A DNA stretch of 64,000 nucleotides from Motacilla alba alba. Lineage: Eukaryota > Chordata > Aves > Passeriformes > Motacillidae. A model generated the notes under the pieces. The model searched no databases. It worked only from the letters and a program-made list of their open reading frames with translations, and was not told the DNA's origin. Positions within the stretch are counted from its first letter, which is position 1. Each line of letters begins with the position of its first letter. A program made the translations under genes and the position numbers. Location of the stretch: NCBI RefSeq assembly GCF_015832195.1, contig NC_052016.1, positions 32,261,129 to 32,325,128 on the forward strand, read 5' to 3'. Shown piece by piece: positions 53,731 through 63,901 of the stretch.

Positions 53731-53776
53731 CACACACACCACACACACACACACACATACACACACACACACACAA
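53731..53776. repeat. (CA)n microsatellite
   Basis: About 22 CA units with two small interruptions, on the plus strand, roughly 1.2 kb inside the intron from exon 1. Confidence 0.93.
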
Positions 53777-54097
53777 CCCCCTTCCAGCATCCTTCTTCCC
53801 TCTGTCATTAAATGGGAGGCATGCCAGACACAGGGGATTGTATAGCAGAGTGTTTGGTGACATCCAGCAGGATTTATCTCACAGAAAGAGAAAGAAAACT
53901 TTGCTGCTGCTGTTAGCTTTACTAGGGGATTGCTCCCTTGATGCTTCAGGGTTTGTGCACTATCAGCTCCTCACACAGATCACAGACTTATTTTAAATTA
54001 TGCCCAGTAGTTTTAGAGCCATAATACACTCACACTCATGGAATTTTCCTTCAGTAGGAGAGTTATTGCAGGTAAGTTGAGCAAGGCATAATTCGGG

Positions 54098-54123
54098 AAA
54101 AAAAAAAAAAAAACAAAAAAAAA
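54098..54123. repeat. Poly(A) tract A16-C-A9
   Basis: An adenine tract interrupted by a single C. No associated retroposon was recognised. Confidence 0.9.
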
Positions 54124-54946
54124 CCTACAGGAAAAAGACTACTGCAGTTCAGCTATTTGGGACGCTCCTAACTGAAAGCCCAAGCAGTGTCAGAGGTACC
54201 TTTGGAAAACCTGCACAATGAAACCAGAAATATAACACTCAATACTGCCAGTAAGCAAGGTTTCGTGTGCAAAGACATCCTCATCACAACCAGACACAGA
54301 GGCACAGCATACACACATTTATTTAGCCCTGCAAAAAACCTCAACGCACAAAGATACAATCTTCATAAATTGTAGCAGTCAGAGCTGCTACACCATTTTT
54401 CACCAGCCTGCTCAACTGTTGTATCCATCTTCCCTCCCCACAGGGCAGAAAAATAAATAAATAAAATGCAAGGACAAGAGTTTCCCAAAAGAACTTGCCT
54501 GAGAGTTCTGGCAGCACCAGGGATAAAGTTTTTGCATATGTACAAAAAGAAGCATGGGAAAATCAATGGAACATCTGGCAAGCACAGCTGGATCCCTTTT
54601 CGATTCCTCTATTGATACTGCAGGGCTGGTGGAAAGTGTACGCTCACAAGAGCTGGCTAACACAAGCAGGTCTTTCCCCACTGAAATTCTTTCAATCCAG
54701 GGCACTACACAGAGGATAGTGTGGCAAGAAGTGTTCAAAAGCTTTGCTATTTTTTTATACTAAAGCACAAACACACATGCAGAGCCTGTTTGTAGCAGCT
54801 GCTGCTACTGCAGTTTGAGAGGTAAAATAACACACAATCTCACAGAGACTTATACACACAAATCTGGATCACGTCACACGTACACGTTGCATACATGGCA
54901 ATATAGATGCACACACAGAAGAGGAAAAGTTGGCAAAATGCCCTAC

Positions 54947-55101
54947 CTGAGGATGGCTGTGTCCCCTTGCCTCACGGTGATGTTATCGGTACCTCGGGTA
55001 AAATCCACGCTGCGGACTGGCAGCCCTGTAGGGAGAAGGCAAAGCAATCTCAGTAGGACCAGCGGTAATTGCTTCCGATCAGGCTGAGCCCTTGCTACCA
55101 T
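54947..55101 (-). CDS. LSAMP: LSAMP first coding exon (signal peptide and start of Ig domain 1)
   Basis: LSAMP is a GPI-anchored IgLON adhesion protein on neurons that guides axon targeting. The minus strand reads 51 full codons plus two bases. It begins [20 protein letters not shown], continues through a leucine-rich signal-peptide core to [11 protein letters not shown], and ends [17 protein letters not shown] recognise this as the LSAMP amino terminus; the human protein as I recall it differs at few positions. NIT is a potential N-glycosylation site. The start has a strong context (G at -3 and G at +4), and two in-frame stop codons lie just upstream, one seven codons before the ATG. The exon ends CAG followed by GTAGGG, a good donor in phase 2, with AG of the Arg codon completed by exon 2. 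Exon 2 and all later exons are outside the window towards lower coordinates. No disabling change is visible. Confidence 0.96.
55026..55056 (-). promoter_or_regulatory. LSAMP: Embedded alternative 3' splice site within LSAMP exon 1
   Basis: On the minus strand the codons for the signal-peptide core also form a textbook splice acceptor. There is a branch-like CTGA with its A at 55050, a pyrimidine-rich stretch from about 55047 to 55030, and CAG ending at 55026, 24 bases from the branch A. Splicing here would join an upstream exon to GG of the Gly codon in phase 1, keeping LPVRSVDF onwards and replacing the signal peptide. IgLON genes are known to use alternative first exons with different signal peptides, so this is probably a used site. 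The partner exon is not seen in the window and would lie upstream, beyond 56500. Use of the site is inferred. Confidence 0.6.
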
Positions 55102-55184
55102 GGCTGGTCTCGCCGAGTTTCACTGTCAGTACTTGTCTCTTTCTCTGCTTGCGTATATGGACAGATAGATGCAGAAAGAAAAAC

Positions 55185-55202
55185 AATAATAATAATAATA
55201 AT
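55185..55202. repeat. (AAT)6 microsatellite in LSAMP leader
   Basis: Six AAT units on the plus strand, ATT on the LSAMP sense strand, about 85-100 bases upstream of the start codon. The phase avoids creating an ATG on the sense strand. Confidence 0.9.
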
Positions 55203-55317
55203 GTACAACTCTTGTTCTGATCGACAGCCCAAGAAAGGGGAGGTGATTTCACAGCCCTCAGCTGTCACTTTGTCTTGCTCTTTTCAGTCTCTTGCTGGCT
55301 TCTTTCCCTTCCTTGCC

Positions 55318-55365
55318 TTTTTTTTTTTTTTTGGCTTTCCAAAAAAAAAAAAAAAAAAAAAAAAA
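55318..55365. repeat. Inverted homopolymer pair T15 - 8 nt - A25
   Basis: A run of 15 T (55318-55332) is followed by the spacer ggctttcc and 25 A (55341-55365). In minus-strand RNA this would be U25, an 8-base loop and A15, able to form a 15-pair A-U hairpin about 217 bases upstream of the LSAMP AUG. The run lengths may be affected by sequencing slippage. Confidence 0.9.
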
Positions 55366-56254
55366 TTCTTAGCAGATCCTTCAAGTAAAAAAAGGGAAAA
55401 AAATGAAGCAAGACGAAAAAAGTCAGGGAGCAGAATAACTACGGAATAATAACAATTAAATCGACCCGTTTAGAGTGATGAAGAGTAGCGGGGGAAAAAA
55501 AAAAGGAACAAGAGGAATCCTGTGCCACCGGGATGCGGTAGGGGGGATAGTCCTGTGGCTGTGCAGCCTCCAGCCCCGCGCTCCCTCCTAACCCACTTTC
55601 CCAGGCGGAGCGAGGGAGGGAGAAGGAGGAGGAGGAGGAGAGAGGGAGAGAGGGAGGAGGGACCCTTACTCGTGAGACGGCAGATCGGCACCACAGCGGC
55701 GGCGGCGGGCGCGGAAGGAGCCGCGGGCCGCGCTCCCCATCCCTCTCCCGCGAGTGCAGCCGCCAGGGAGGCTCGAGCCGGGGACTGGGGCTGCCCGGGG
55801 GGACACGGAACGGCGCCCGAGGAGGGGAGGAGGTCACAGCAGCGGGGAGAGGGGGCTTGGAAAGGCATGAGGTCTGCAAGGCAGAGGGGGTGAACCCCGA
55901 AGGAGAGGAAAGGAGGGAGAAAAAGAGAGGGAAGGGGATGGGAGAGGAAGAGGGGGCTGGAGAAAGGAGGAGAAGGGGAGCAGAGAGAAGGCAGGAACAG
56001 CCGGGAGCTGCTGAGCGGGAGGGAGGCACAGGGAGTAGGGCACAGAGGACGGAGGAAGGTACGGCCAATATTCTCAAGATGAAATAGTGAGGAAAGAGGG
56101 TCTGTGGCCAAAAGTGCAAACAACTTGGCTTAGCGGCCTGAAGCCACACGCTAGCTGATTTACAGAGCAGCATCACTGGCAACTGCCTCTGCAGCCTCAG
56201 ACCATGCTTCTTCCCCTCTCAGACTTGTCTCTCGCCAGATAACCAGTTGTACAT

Positions 56255-56277
56255 CCCTCCCTCCCTCCCTCCCTCCC
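56255..56277 (-). promoter_or_regulatory. (GGGA)n G-quadruplex motif upstream of LSAMP
   Basis: The plus strand carries five CCCT units plus CCC. The LSAMP sense strand therefore has six GGG triplets separated by single A residues, an ideal short-loop intramolecular G-quadruplex pattern. It is about 1.15 kb upstream of the start codon, between the purine tract and the outer CpG core. Function is inferred. Confidence 0.75.
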
Positions 56278-56298
56278 ACCTCTCTTCCCTCAGCCCTT

Positions 56299-56313
56299 CC
56301 CGCCCCCCACCCC
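56299..56313 (-). promoter_or_regulatory. Overlapping GC box and CACCC box (Sp/KLF-type)
   Basis: The plus strand reads cccgccccccacccc. This contains a GC-box core and an adjoining CACCC-like element on a CpG-dense background. Such sites bind Sp and KLF factors in many TATA-less promoters. Binding here is inferred from sequence alone. Confidence 0.45.
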
Positions 56314-56494
56314 CTTTCCCAGCCTCGGAGCGACGGACCGGAGACAATGCCGGCATTGAGCTGCCCGCGGTGTGAATGCTCGGCCTGTGCTGCCGGCTGC
56401 CAGAGCCCGCAGCTGAGCCCCGCCGGCAGCAGCGCTGCCCACCCGGGAACGCTCCCGCAGCCCACAGCCCACCGCCACCGCAAAGAGAAGGGAG

Positions 56495-56505
56495 ATTAAA
56501 TTAAT
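56495..56505. promoter_or_regulatory. Homeodomain-type TAAT near-palindrome at island edge
   Basis: The sequence attaaattaat contains two ATTAA cores and lies just where the CpG island ends. It resembles dimeric homeodomain or POU targets. LSAMP expression is patterned in the limbic system, so such a site is plausible, but short AT motifs arise often by chance. Confidence 0.25.
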
Positions 56506-56510
56506 GGAAA

Positions 56511-56884
56511 GGAATAAGCCGAATGTTTTATTGCTGATGCCTGCCTGCCATTCCACCAGCCTGATCTCTGCCTGCGGGAGGGATCAGAACTGCTCCTAGG
56601 GATGCTTTGCTAATGTAACCCTTCTGCGACCAAAGCCCGGCGGGGCTAGGACGGGGAAGCAAAGAGGGAAGAGGTCTAAGAGGGGTCCAGATAATCAGGT
56701 GCAAGAAAAGCCATGGGGTTACTCAGCTGACAGTTGCTGTTCTGTGTGGTTATAGTGCTGATACATGTGCAGGAAGGGAAAAAAACAGGTCTTGTAAGTA
56801 GCCTACTTCACCTCTGCTCCTGCAGCCTTGTGGGACACAGTGCGCTCAAACTGAAGAGATACAAGAAATGTCACAGAAATGACC
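56511..56884. other. LSAMP upstream flank next to the CpG island
   Basis: Unique sequence of ordinary composition outside the island. No gene or repeat was recognised. Confidence 0.5.
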
Positions 56885-57180
56885 AAGTGGGACCAGATCA
56901 AAGGACCCTCTAACCCTTCCTCCTGTCTCTAAGCAGCCTAAAGCCAATGCCTGGTGAAGCTCTCAAGTACAAGGCAAGCTGCAGTGGTACTGCCCCAGGG
57001 CACTTATCTATTTCTAGTGATTTATGGCTAAGGCATGTCCCCAGACAGTGGCACTGCCTTTGTAGTTACTGGTACTTGAATGATTTTCTTCTTCCAGGAG
57101 CACATCCAGTTGCTTTCTGAACTCCTAGAAACTGGCCCCTGCAGCCTTGGTATGGAAAGGCCACACTGTCTGAGTACTTA
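56885..57180 (-). mobile_element. Very old CR1-like LINE fragment
   Basis: On the plus strand gggaccagatcaaaggaccc then tctaacccttcctcctgtct is close to the reverse complement of the CR1 type common in turtles and crocodilians (gaccagatcaaaggtccat then cagtatcctgtctc). Later phrases, such as catccagttgctttctgaac followed by tcc, also fall in order. It lies about 400 bases beyond the CpG island, in the same orientation as LSAMP. Confidence 0.68.
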
Positions 57181-60100
57181 AACAATCCCTGCAAGTGTTA
57201 AAGGCCCACAAATTAGGGATTAAGGTCATGACACGGCTGCTCCAGTGCCACGCATGCAGCAGCAAGAAGAGATGACTGCTTTGTATTCAAGCCAAGGAGT
57301 GAGGCAAGTCAGACGTTTCCTCTGCAGTAGACTTGGCATGGGTAGCACCAGAGGGGGAGAGGAATGAGGAGCTAAAGGGGTTAATCCATACACTAGATGT
57401 ACCCAAGCTATTGCAGGGAGAAATACCACCTCACAAGGATAATCCTCTGGAGAATACCATGCTTCTGACACCTGGTTGATGACTAGTAACCATCACTCTA
57501 GAATGGAAAGTGCAAGGCACAGAGATGCATCAGACTGCTGGCATGCCAGAAGAAGGGCATCACCAAGGGGAAACCTCTGCACTCCCGGTGACAGACTTTG
57601 AGTACAGCTAAAAGACCTGGTCCCATATGAAGGCAGCAAGGAAAGAAATGCACCCCTCTTGCAAGCCAGTGTCGCATGGATCCTTTTCACAAGGGTCTCC
57701 CAAATATGTTTCATCTACATTTAATAAGATGTTAATTTAATGCCCGTGGAATAAGGAAAACATATTTGTTGAAGATTAACTATTATGCAATGCAAGAAGC
57801 ATCTGCCACCCAACTGCTAGAGCTCACTAAATATTTCCTTATCTCAGAGTATTTACTTAGGAGGCAATAACTATCCAGTTAAATCTAAATTTAATGCTTA
57901 GTTAAATATAGTTCATAGAAAGTAGCACCAATATGTTTTATACAGGGAATGACAGAGGGGATTTCAGGGAGGGAGAAAGAAGGAATCCTGTCTCCAGACT
58001 CCAGTAAGATCCTGATTCAAGGTGGAACTGCATGTGGCCATGTCCCCCTACCAAGAGAGGCACATCACAGAGGGCTCAGAGGCCTCTCTGCTGATATAGC
58101 AGTACAGGAGATGATTTAATCTTCTTATTTATACATTTATACAACCCTCATTAGAACTACTGTAGCATAACTATTTAATAATTATAATAATAATAATAAT
58201 CATTATCATCATCATCATTAGAGAGATGAGGAAGAAATTCCCTTGAGGGTCTTGTGAACCTTGTGAAAAATAGAACAAAAACAAAACATAAAGTGGATAG
58301 GTCTTATTTGCTTTTTGAAGTGTACAGAAGCAAAAGGAAGGGGTTGCATTAGTGTAAAGGCCAAACAAGCAGGAATCACACAAATCCTAGGAGAGTGCCT
58401 TACGAGTAAAATAAATAATGTTATTTTTGTATGTGCTCCCAGAAGAAATAACTCCCTGGACCCATCTCCCCCTGCTGGAAGCAGATAATGAAACAGCAGG
58501 TCTGGCTCCTAAGTTTCCTACCTTCTGAAAACTTGAGGAAAAATTCAGGTAAACAATCAGAGCATAGACACCACAAATCCATACTGCAGCCTTTTCATGC
58601 CATTTTTCAGTACTCCTGGCAGGTGCAGGACTGGCAGGATGAGCATGACTGACCAGATTTTGTCGCTGTGCAGTTCAGGACTAGATGGAGCTGCATGAGC
58701 CCAGCCTTACTACATCACTCCCCTCCAATGCAAAACCCTTAAACCCTGTTTAAAGGGAACAGGGCCCAGAGCAACACACTTTGATGAGCAGAGACTGTAA
58801 GGCACAGCCAGTTCAGGACTGTATCCATGTTTCCACACTATGGATGCAGGATTTGCTTGTGTACCAAGTTGGAAGGAAAACAACAGCATGATCTGGGGCA
58901 GCCTGGCTATCCCTACTTTCCCTGTCTTTGAGGGGAATGGGCTGGAGACATCACAGCGTGGACACCTAGGCTGGCTAAAGAAGAGAGCTTCCACACTGGT
59001 CCTGGATGGGCAGGAGATATGTTGAGATATGCCATGCTGAGCTGCCCTAGGACAGGTACTCATGTCCCCACTGCCTCCCTGTGTGGCAGCTCAGTTTTTC
59101 AGATACTCAGGGACTGACATTGTGAAAGCCTAAAGTGCCATCTGGTTTTCATGGAGAGCCAAGAGACACTGAATGCATGGACTCTGTCCACAAATAGGAG
59201 TGGTTTTTTTTTGCATTTGAGGCGTCTAAATGCAAAGTGCAATCCATGCACTTCAGTCAATGCCAACTGCAACAACCATCTGTACGATGTGGATGGCTGC
59301 CCTCTAGGACTAAAGCAAGGCTCCTCAGCTCACACCACAAACAGCCACACAAAATGGAACTGTTCTCACTTGGCTTTCATTCCCTACTAGCCACATCAAA
59401 GCTGCTGACTTGATCCCAAATATTGGTGGAATCAGGGAAAATGCATTTCTGAAAAATACCAAAAAACTACACTGCTCATACAAGTCTCCAGACCATGTAA
59501 TGACTGACACAAGAGTTTTAAGGGGAATGCAATGGCTCTGCCAGCAGAGTCCAGGCACACAGGGACTTTATTTGGGTTATCTGCAACAGTGAGTGAAAAC
59601 GTATGATGTTTTGTGAGCTATAACACATTTAGTCAAGATACACTGCTGCACAATGCAGCAGAGCCTGGTCAAAGCTTCTCAGCCATGAAGAGAAAACGCA
59701 ATTTTGTCTCATTGGCAGAGGAGTTATGGAGAGGAACAAGGAAGAGCCAAAGGGGTTTCACAACACGGTGAGGAAGATTAGGGGACCATGGAAGGACAGC
59801 CGTGATCTCTCTGTCCTCTCTTCATTCCCATATCTGCAGCTCCTACTTGCACACATTTCTGCTCTGATGTGCAAGGGTGGCACCCCACAGCAATTAAGCA
59901 GTTATGTTCCATTCTCCTTTGGTCCCTGGGATACAGGGGGCCATAGGAGTAGAAGAAAAGGAGGAAAAGCAGGGCTAGAAGAGAGATGGGAAATCAAACT
60001 TACGAAGCACTTATTATAGGGAAAACTTCTGCAGTTTGAGCAAAATACATATATATATGGTTTCTATGAATACTTTGCAAGTCTAAAAATTAAACTGGCT

Positions 60101-62807
60101 TTTGATGCTGAAAAGAAGAGCCAGTTTAGAGCCAAGGCTAACAACCATATATACATGTAATGCAACAAAGCCAAGCATCCTCTGAAGAAAGGACCCCATT
60201 AGGTAGAAGAATTTACTGCATCGAGAGCACTCAGCTAGGCCATAACTGCGGATGATAACATGCATGCACAGCACCTCTCTCTAAGTGCAGTCACTGAGCT
60301 GTAACAGAACTGTTCCCTGTACAAGAGCAAGAGCTGATTTTCACCAATTTGTAACCTTGCTACTATGCAATTGATCTGGTTTCACAATTGATCTCCTTGG
60401 TGTGGACTATTTAGAGGCCAAGGGCCAGGTTCTCAATTGCTGTAAGCTGACATATCACCACCACTGTCAGAAGAGCTGTGCTGATCTACACCAGCTAAAA
60501 ACAAGTTGTGAAGTTCATCTTCTTCTGTGCTGCATGGGTAGAGAACTGTGTTATCACCTTTGAAAGAACAAAACTTGGTTGACTGGATGAAGAGATTTTA
60601 TGCTCAGACTTTTCAGAAAGTTTCACCTTTACTTAAAGACCAAATCTGAAGGCTGGACAGGAGGAAAACAGTAGCCCGAAGATGCCTTTTATTCATCAGT
60701 ATGACCAAGCAGAATTAAATAATTAGTACTGCAGATGGTTTGTAGCCTTAATTACTGGTTGCTATCACAGTAAGTGCTCGTAGAACTACAGACTTATTTG
60801 TAGAAGGATCCTTCCTGCTTGAGAGGGTCAAGAAAAAGAGAGTGCTTCTTTTATTGCTCAAAAAGTTGCTCTTCCAGTCTTGTAAAAACACAACAATACA
60901 AGAATAAAAGTCATCGGTACTGTCAAGAGCATCACACTGCCTTTCCTCTGGAAGATCACATAACATTACTGACTTCCTTACCAACACCTCTCTACTGGAT
61001 TCTGCAGCTGCTTCTTGACAGAGGGTGTCAAATCATTATGAAACCACTGGAGGCCAGGCTGCTCAGCCAGCACTGCTGTGTGGCAGGGAGGCAAGCTGCC
61101 TGCCATCCTGCAGCCCAGACAGCAGTCCCAGTGAGAAACTATGGGACCTGTCCCCACAAGAAAGGCTGGCTCATGGCTTCAGCAGCAGGGGAATAGCTGA
61201 TCCCAGTTCTGACATTCCTCATGGGAACAAGGTAGTATGTCAGCCTGTGTTTTTTAAATGTGATTGTAGAAGTTAGGCATGCAAATCTAGACAAGAACTC
61301 CATACCTCCCACTGAGGACAGCTTCAAAATCTCTTTATATTTGACAGTGAATGGTTGCTTCACCAGTGTCACATAACACTTGATGAGTCAGGCACAGCCA
61401 GAGCTCAACACTACAGGTCCTTAAATAAGTCACTTCCTCATAGGAAGGCAGTAGCTCTATCTGCTTACTCCTAGTATCTCCCAAAAACTTTCCTCCCAGT
61501 GCCAGTGAAGATTTATCATTCTCAGCAAAAGTGATTGGGATTGACTTCACGAGTGACTACAGTGGTTAACAGTCCCTCCCAACACAGAAGCAGAGCTGAT
61601 CCAAAGGTTGGGAAGTTCTAGGACAGTCCAAATTCCTCAGTGAATTTGGGTGAATTACTTAATGAAGCAGTCACAGAGGCATAAAAAAGTTCATTTCCCT
61701 AGACTCCCTCTGCCCTCAGAGAAGTAATCATGTCTTGAGGGCACTCACAGCAGATGCCTAATTTAACCATATTAAATTTACCTGTCTCTCAGGGCACGTC
61801 AAAGTTTACAGCTCCATTGCAGAGATCCTCACACAAGCTTCCAATCCTACACACAGAGAGCAAAGCTCTGAAGGCTGCAGGGTGATCTGACATGATCTGA
61901 CACTACTCTACACAAAGCCCCTGCAAGACTCATGCTACAGAACACGCCAGGCGTGACCTATTTCCAACCTGCTCCTTGACAGGCCCCAAAACAACTGCCT
62001 GGCAGTTGCAAGGGATGTAGATGGCTGCAGATAGGAATTCCATACTGCTAAGAGATGGTCAAACCCATCCTGAGGAGCTCTGATGCATATTCCATGACCT
62101 GCTATGGCATGGAGTTCTTGACACAAAGCTAATGGATGAGCATAATCACTCTGACAGCAACGATTCTGCAGAGAGCTCCAAAGTCTTGCTGAAATGATAC
62201 ATTCTAGAGATCCATCATTACCAGAGAATTAGTTTTATTGTGAAGAATAGAGTGCATGGCTATTGTGCCATGCATTTTCTTGTCCATTACAACAGCTCCA
62301 GCATCACTTTATGAAACTTAAACTGAGGCCTGCAGCAAGACAAGAAAAATTCTCAAGTTTTGTGTGCTATCAGAGCACAAGGCAGTGTCAGAAAGCCTCA
62401 CATGCAGGAGAAATTTGTATGCAAAAATTTGGAGAAAGTTTCCTTTGAACTATGACCTGCCTGAATTCAAGCTTCTGAAAACACTTCCTTTCATTTCACT
62501 GTGATCAGGTCTGAAAATAAGGAAAACACATCTTTATGAGATCTTCAAGATGAAAAGCCAGGAGAATTGTCCCACAGACACGGGCTCAGTTAATACCATC
62601 CTTACAGGCTACAGGTCAGGGATGTCTCTGTATCAGCATTTAGAATTAGTGCAGGCCTAATCTTTCAACATAAACTTTTTAATGTTTCAGCTTTTCTTCT
62701 CATCTTCCACTACCCTCTTTTAAACTTCTCACCTTGGCATTTTCAAGTTTCTCTTCGTTTCCTATGTTGCTCCCATGCCCCATTTCTGTCAGGCCATGTC
62801 ATATTTG
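57181..62807. other. LSAMP upstream flank, unique sequence
   Basis: No gene or exon was recognised, including no candidate alternative LSAMP first exon that I could support. A compound TAA/ATC microsatellite lies at 58182-58218 and a short AT run at 60047-60058. Open frames reach about 125 codons (60819-61196) without recognisable motifs. Confidence 0.5.
58182..58218. repeat. Compound trinucleotide microsatellite (TAA)n(ATC)n
   Basis: TAA-type units to about 58200 pass directly into ATC-type units to 58218, probably by point change and expansion of a neighbouring unit. Confidence 0.88.
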
Positions 62808-62885
62808 TACATTTTAAAGCTGGAAGGGACTTCTCAGATCATCCTATCCAGCTGCCTGCCTCAAGCACAGAAACTCACCCCCTTC
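62808..62885 (-). mobile_element. CR1-like scrap, 3' end
   Basis: The sequence acattttaaagctggaaggg, continuing acttctcagatcatcctatccagctgcctgcc, reads as the reverse complement of a CR1 terminus (ggaagggac, then agatcat, then a tccagc phrase). It is short, so the call is moderate. Confidence 0.6.
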
Positions 62886-63849
62886 TTGGGTTCAATGATT
62901 AATTACCACACCAGGTTAAGAATTTTTCTTTTTTTGTTTTAAACACAAAAGTTATTTCTTTTATCATCCAGCCACTGAATTGAATCATGCTTTTGTCTGC
63001 CTAAATAGTTGCCTATTGTTAAATACTATCTCCTTGAAATATTATGTTGTACCTGTTTGAGTCTTACATTGTACCACTTTTGTTCCTAGTTGAATACTTT
63101 TCTACAAATGCCAAACACCTGATGACAGAGAGGAAAATAGGGTGCTTTCAGCAGCCTCTAAAGAGAGTTGGCAGATACAGGATTAATATCACTGTCCTTG
63201 ATATGGGCCAAATAGCAAAGAACTAGAGCCACAGTGTTTTTTTTGGGTAAAAATCTAAGCATGGGAAAAGGGGAAGTAGGAGCAGGGGTGGAACAACAGA
63301 GGACCTGCCCGTCAAGAGGTGCAGAAATTAGGTAACTTCTCAGAGAGAGAAGGCATTTTGCTGGAGGTGATTCCAGCAGCTCATTCTGTCAGCACAGAGG
63401 AACCTTCAGTTCTGTGCTCAGATGCAGTGGCCATGCAGCTGTATAGCCTGTGGGCTTCACCACTTGCAGGAGCAGCACCTCCTCATCTCAGAACCACCCT
63501 GACTCTGTTTCACCCCAACTCATGTTTAAATCAGCATGGATAAGGCAAAACAAACCCAAGTGTGGACAAACTTGCAAACTACTCAGATGAAGCAATACCT
63601 CTCAGAAAAAGCAATACCTTTCAAGAGACAGAAATTCTTCCCTGAATCACTGCTTCAGACTCTGCTAAGGCTGGGCTGGATAAGGGATGCATACATCCTG
63701 AAACAGCTCCCTAACACAGAGGTCTGGGGAGTCCATTTATAAAAGCCTTCTAGGCAAGAGTGAGAATAAGCACGTGTTCTCTTGAAGGGGCATAAAATCT
63801 GTGTGGGAACTTGCCTTGGTTCAGGCCCTGAAGAGCCAGCAAAAGATCA

Positions 63850-63901
<52 letters not shown>

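Larger units (their letters stand above)
49886..54944. other. Intronic sequence adjoining LSAMP exon 1
   Basis: No further exon was recognised. AT-rich, repeat-free sequence at 49920-50480 and the block at 53360-53445 with tgattgatgg (a PBX/HOX-like site) could be regulatory. Also present are a T-rich run (52396-52421), a 50-bp tandem duplication (52711-52806), a CA microsatellite (53731-53776) and an A16-C-A9 tract (54098-54123). The 155-codon plus-strand frame at 53529-53996 runs through the CA repeat and is not supported as a gene. Confidence 0.5.
1..54946 (-). other. LSAMP: LSAMP intron 1 (partial)
   Basis: Everything on the lower-coordinate side of the exon 1 donor (GT at 54946-54945) is intron until exon 2, which was not found here. 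I looked on the minus strand for the rest of Ig domain 1 and saw none. At least 54.9 kb of intron is therefore present, in keeping with the known very large first introns of IgLON genes. The intron is AT-biased with scattered old transposon pieces. The longest open frames (about 130 codons) match no family I recognise. Confidence 0.9.
55102..55737 (-). promoter_or_regulatory. LSAMP: Probable LSAMP 5' leader without upstream ATG
   Basis: Directly upstream of the LSAMP start the minus strand has no ATG for 636 bases; the first is at 55738-55740. This suits a transcribed leader that keeps the main start as the first AUG. The stretch holds an (ATT)6 run, a T25/A15 inverted homopolymer pair, and a purine-rich segment at its far end. 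The transcription start cannot be read from sequence. No TATA box is apparent, as is common for CpG-island promoters. Confidence 0.55.
55540..56510 (-). promoter_or_regulatory. LSAMP: CpG-island promoter region of LSAMP
   Basis: This is the only strong CpG island in the window and it lies immediately upstream of the LSAMP exon. It has two CpG-dense cores, about 55670-55830 (roughly 20 CpGs) and about 56295-56475 (close to 20 CpGs). A purine-rich tract, mostly GA and GGA units, separates them from about 55895 to 56030. GC-box sequences, a G-quadruplex motif and a TAAT-rich near-palindrome sit at the upstream end. Long proline- and serine-rich frames cross this region, but they reflect composition and I do not call them genes. 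Initiation is probably dispersed. Exact start sites are unknown. Confidence 0.8.

Noticed and set aside
53529..53996. 155-codon plus-strand frame
   Set aside because: It runs through a CA microsatellite (His-Thr repeats) and has no recognisable domain on either side.
55522..55893. 123-codon plus-strand frame rich in Arg, Gly and Glu in the CpG island
   Set aside because: Low-complexity translation of GGA and GCG repeats; antisense to the promoter with no supporting motif.
55439..56182. 247-codon minus-strand open frame, and a 217-codon one overlapping it, upstream of LSAMP
   Set aside because: They are Pro/Ser/Leu-rich because of the CpG and purine-rich promoter composition, match no protein I know, and lie where the promoter and leader are expected.
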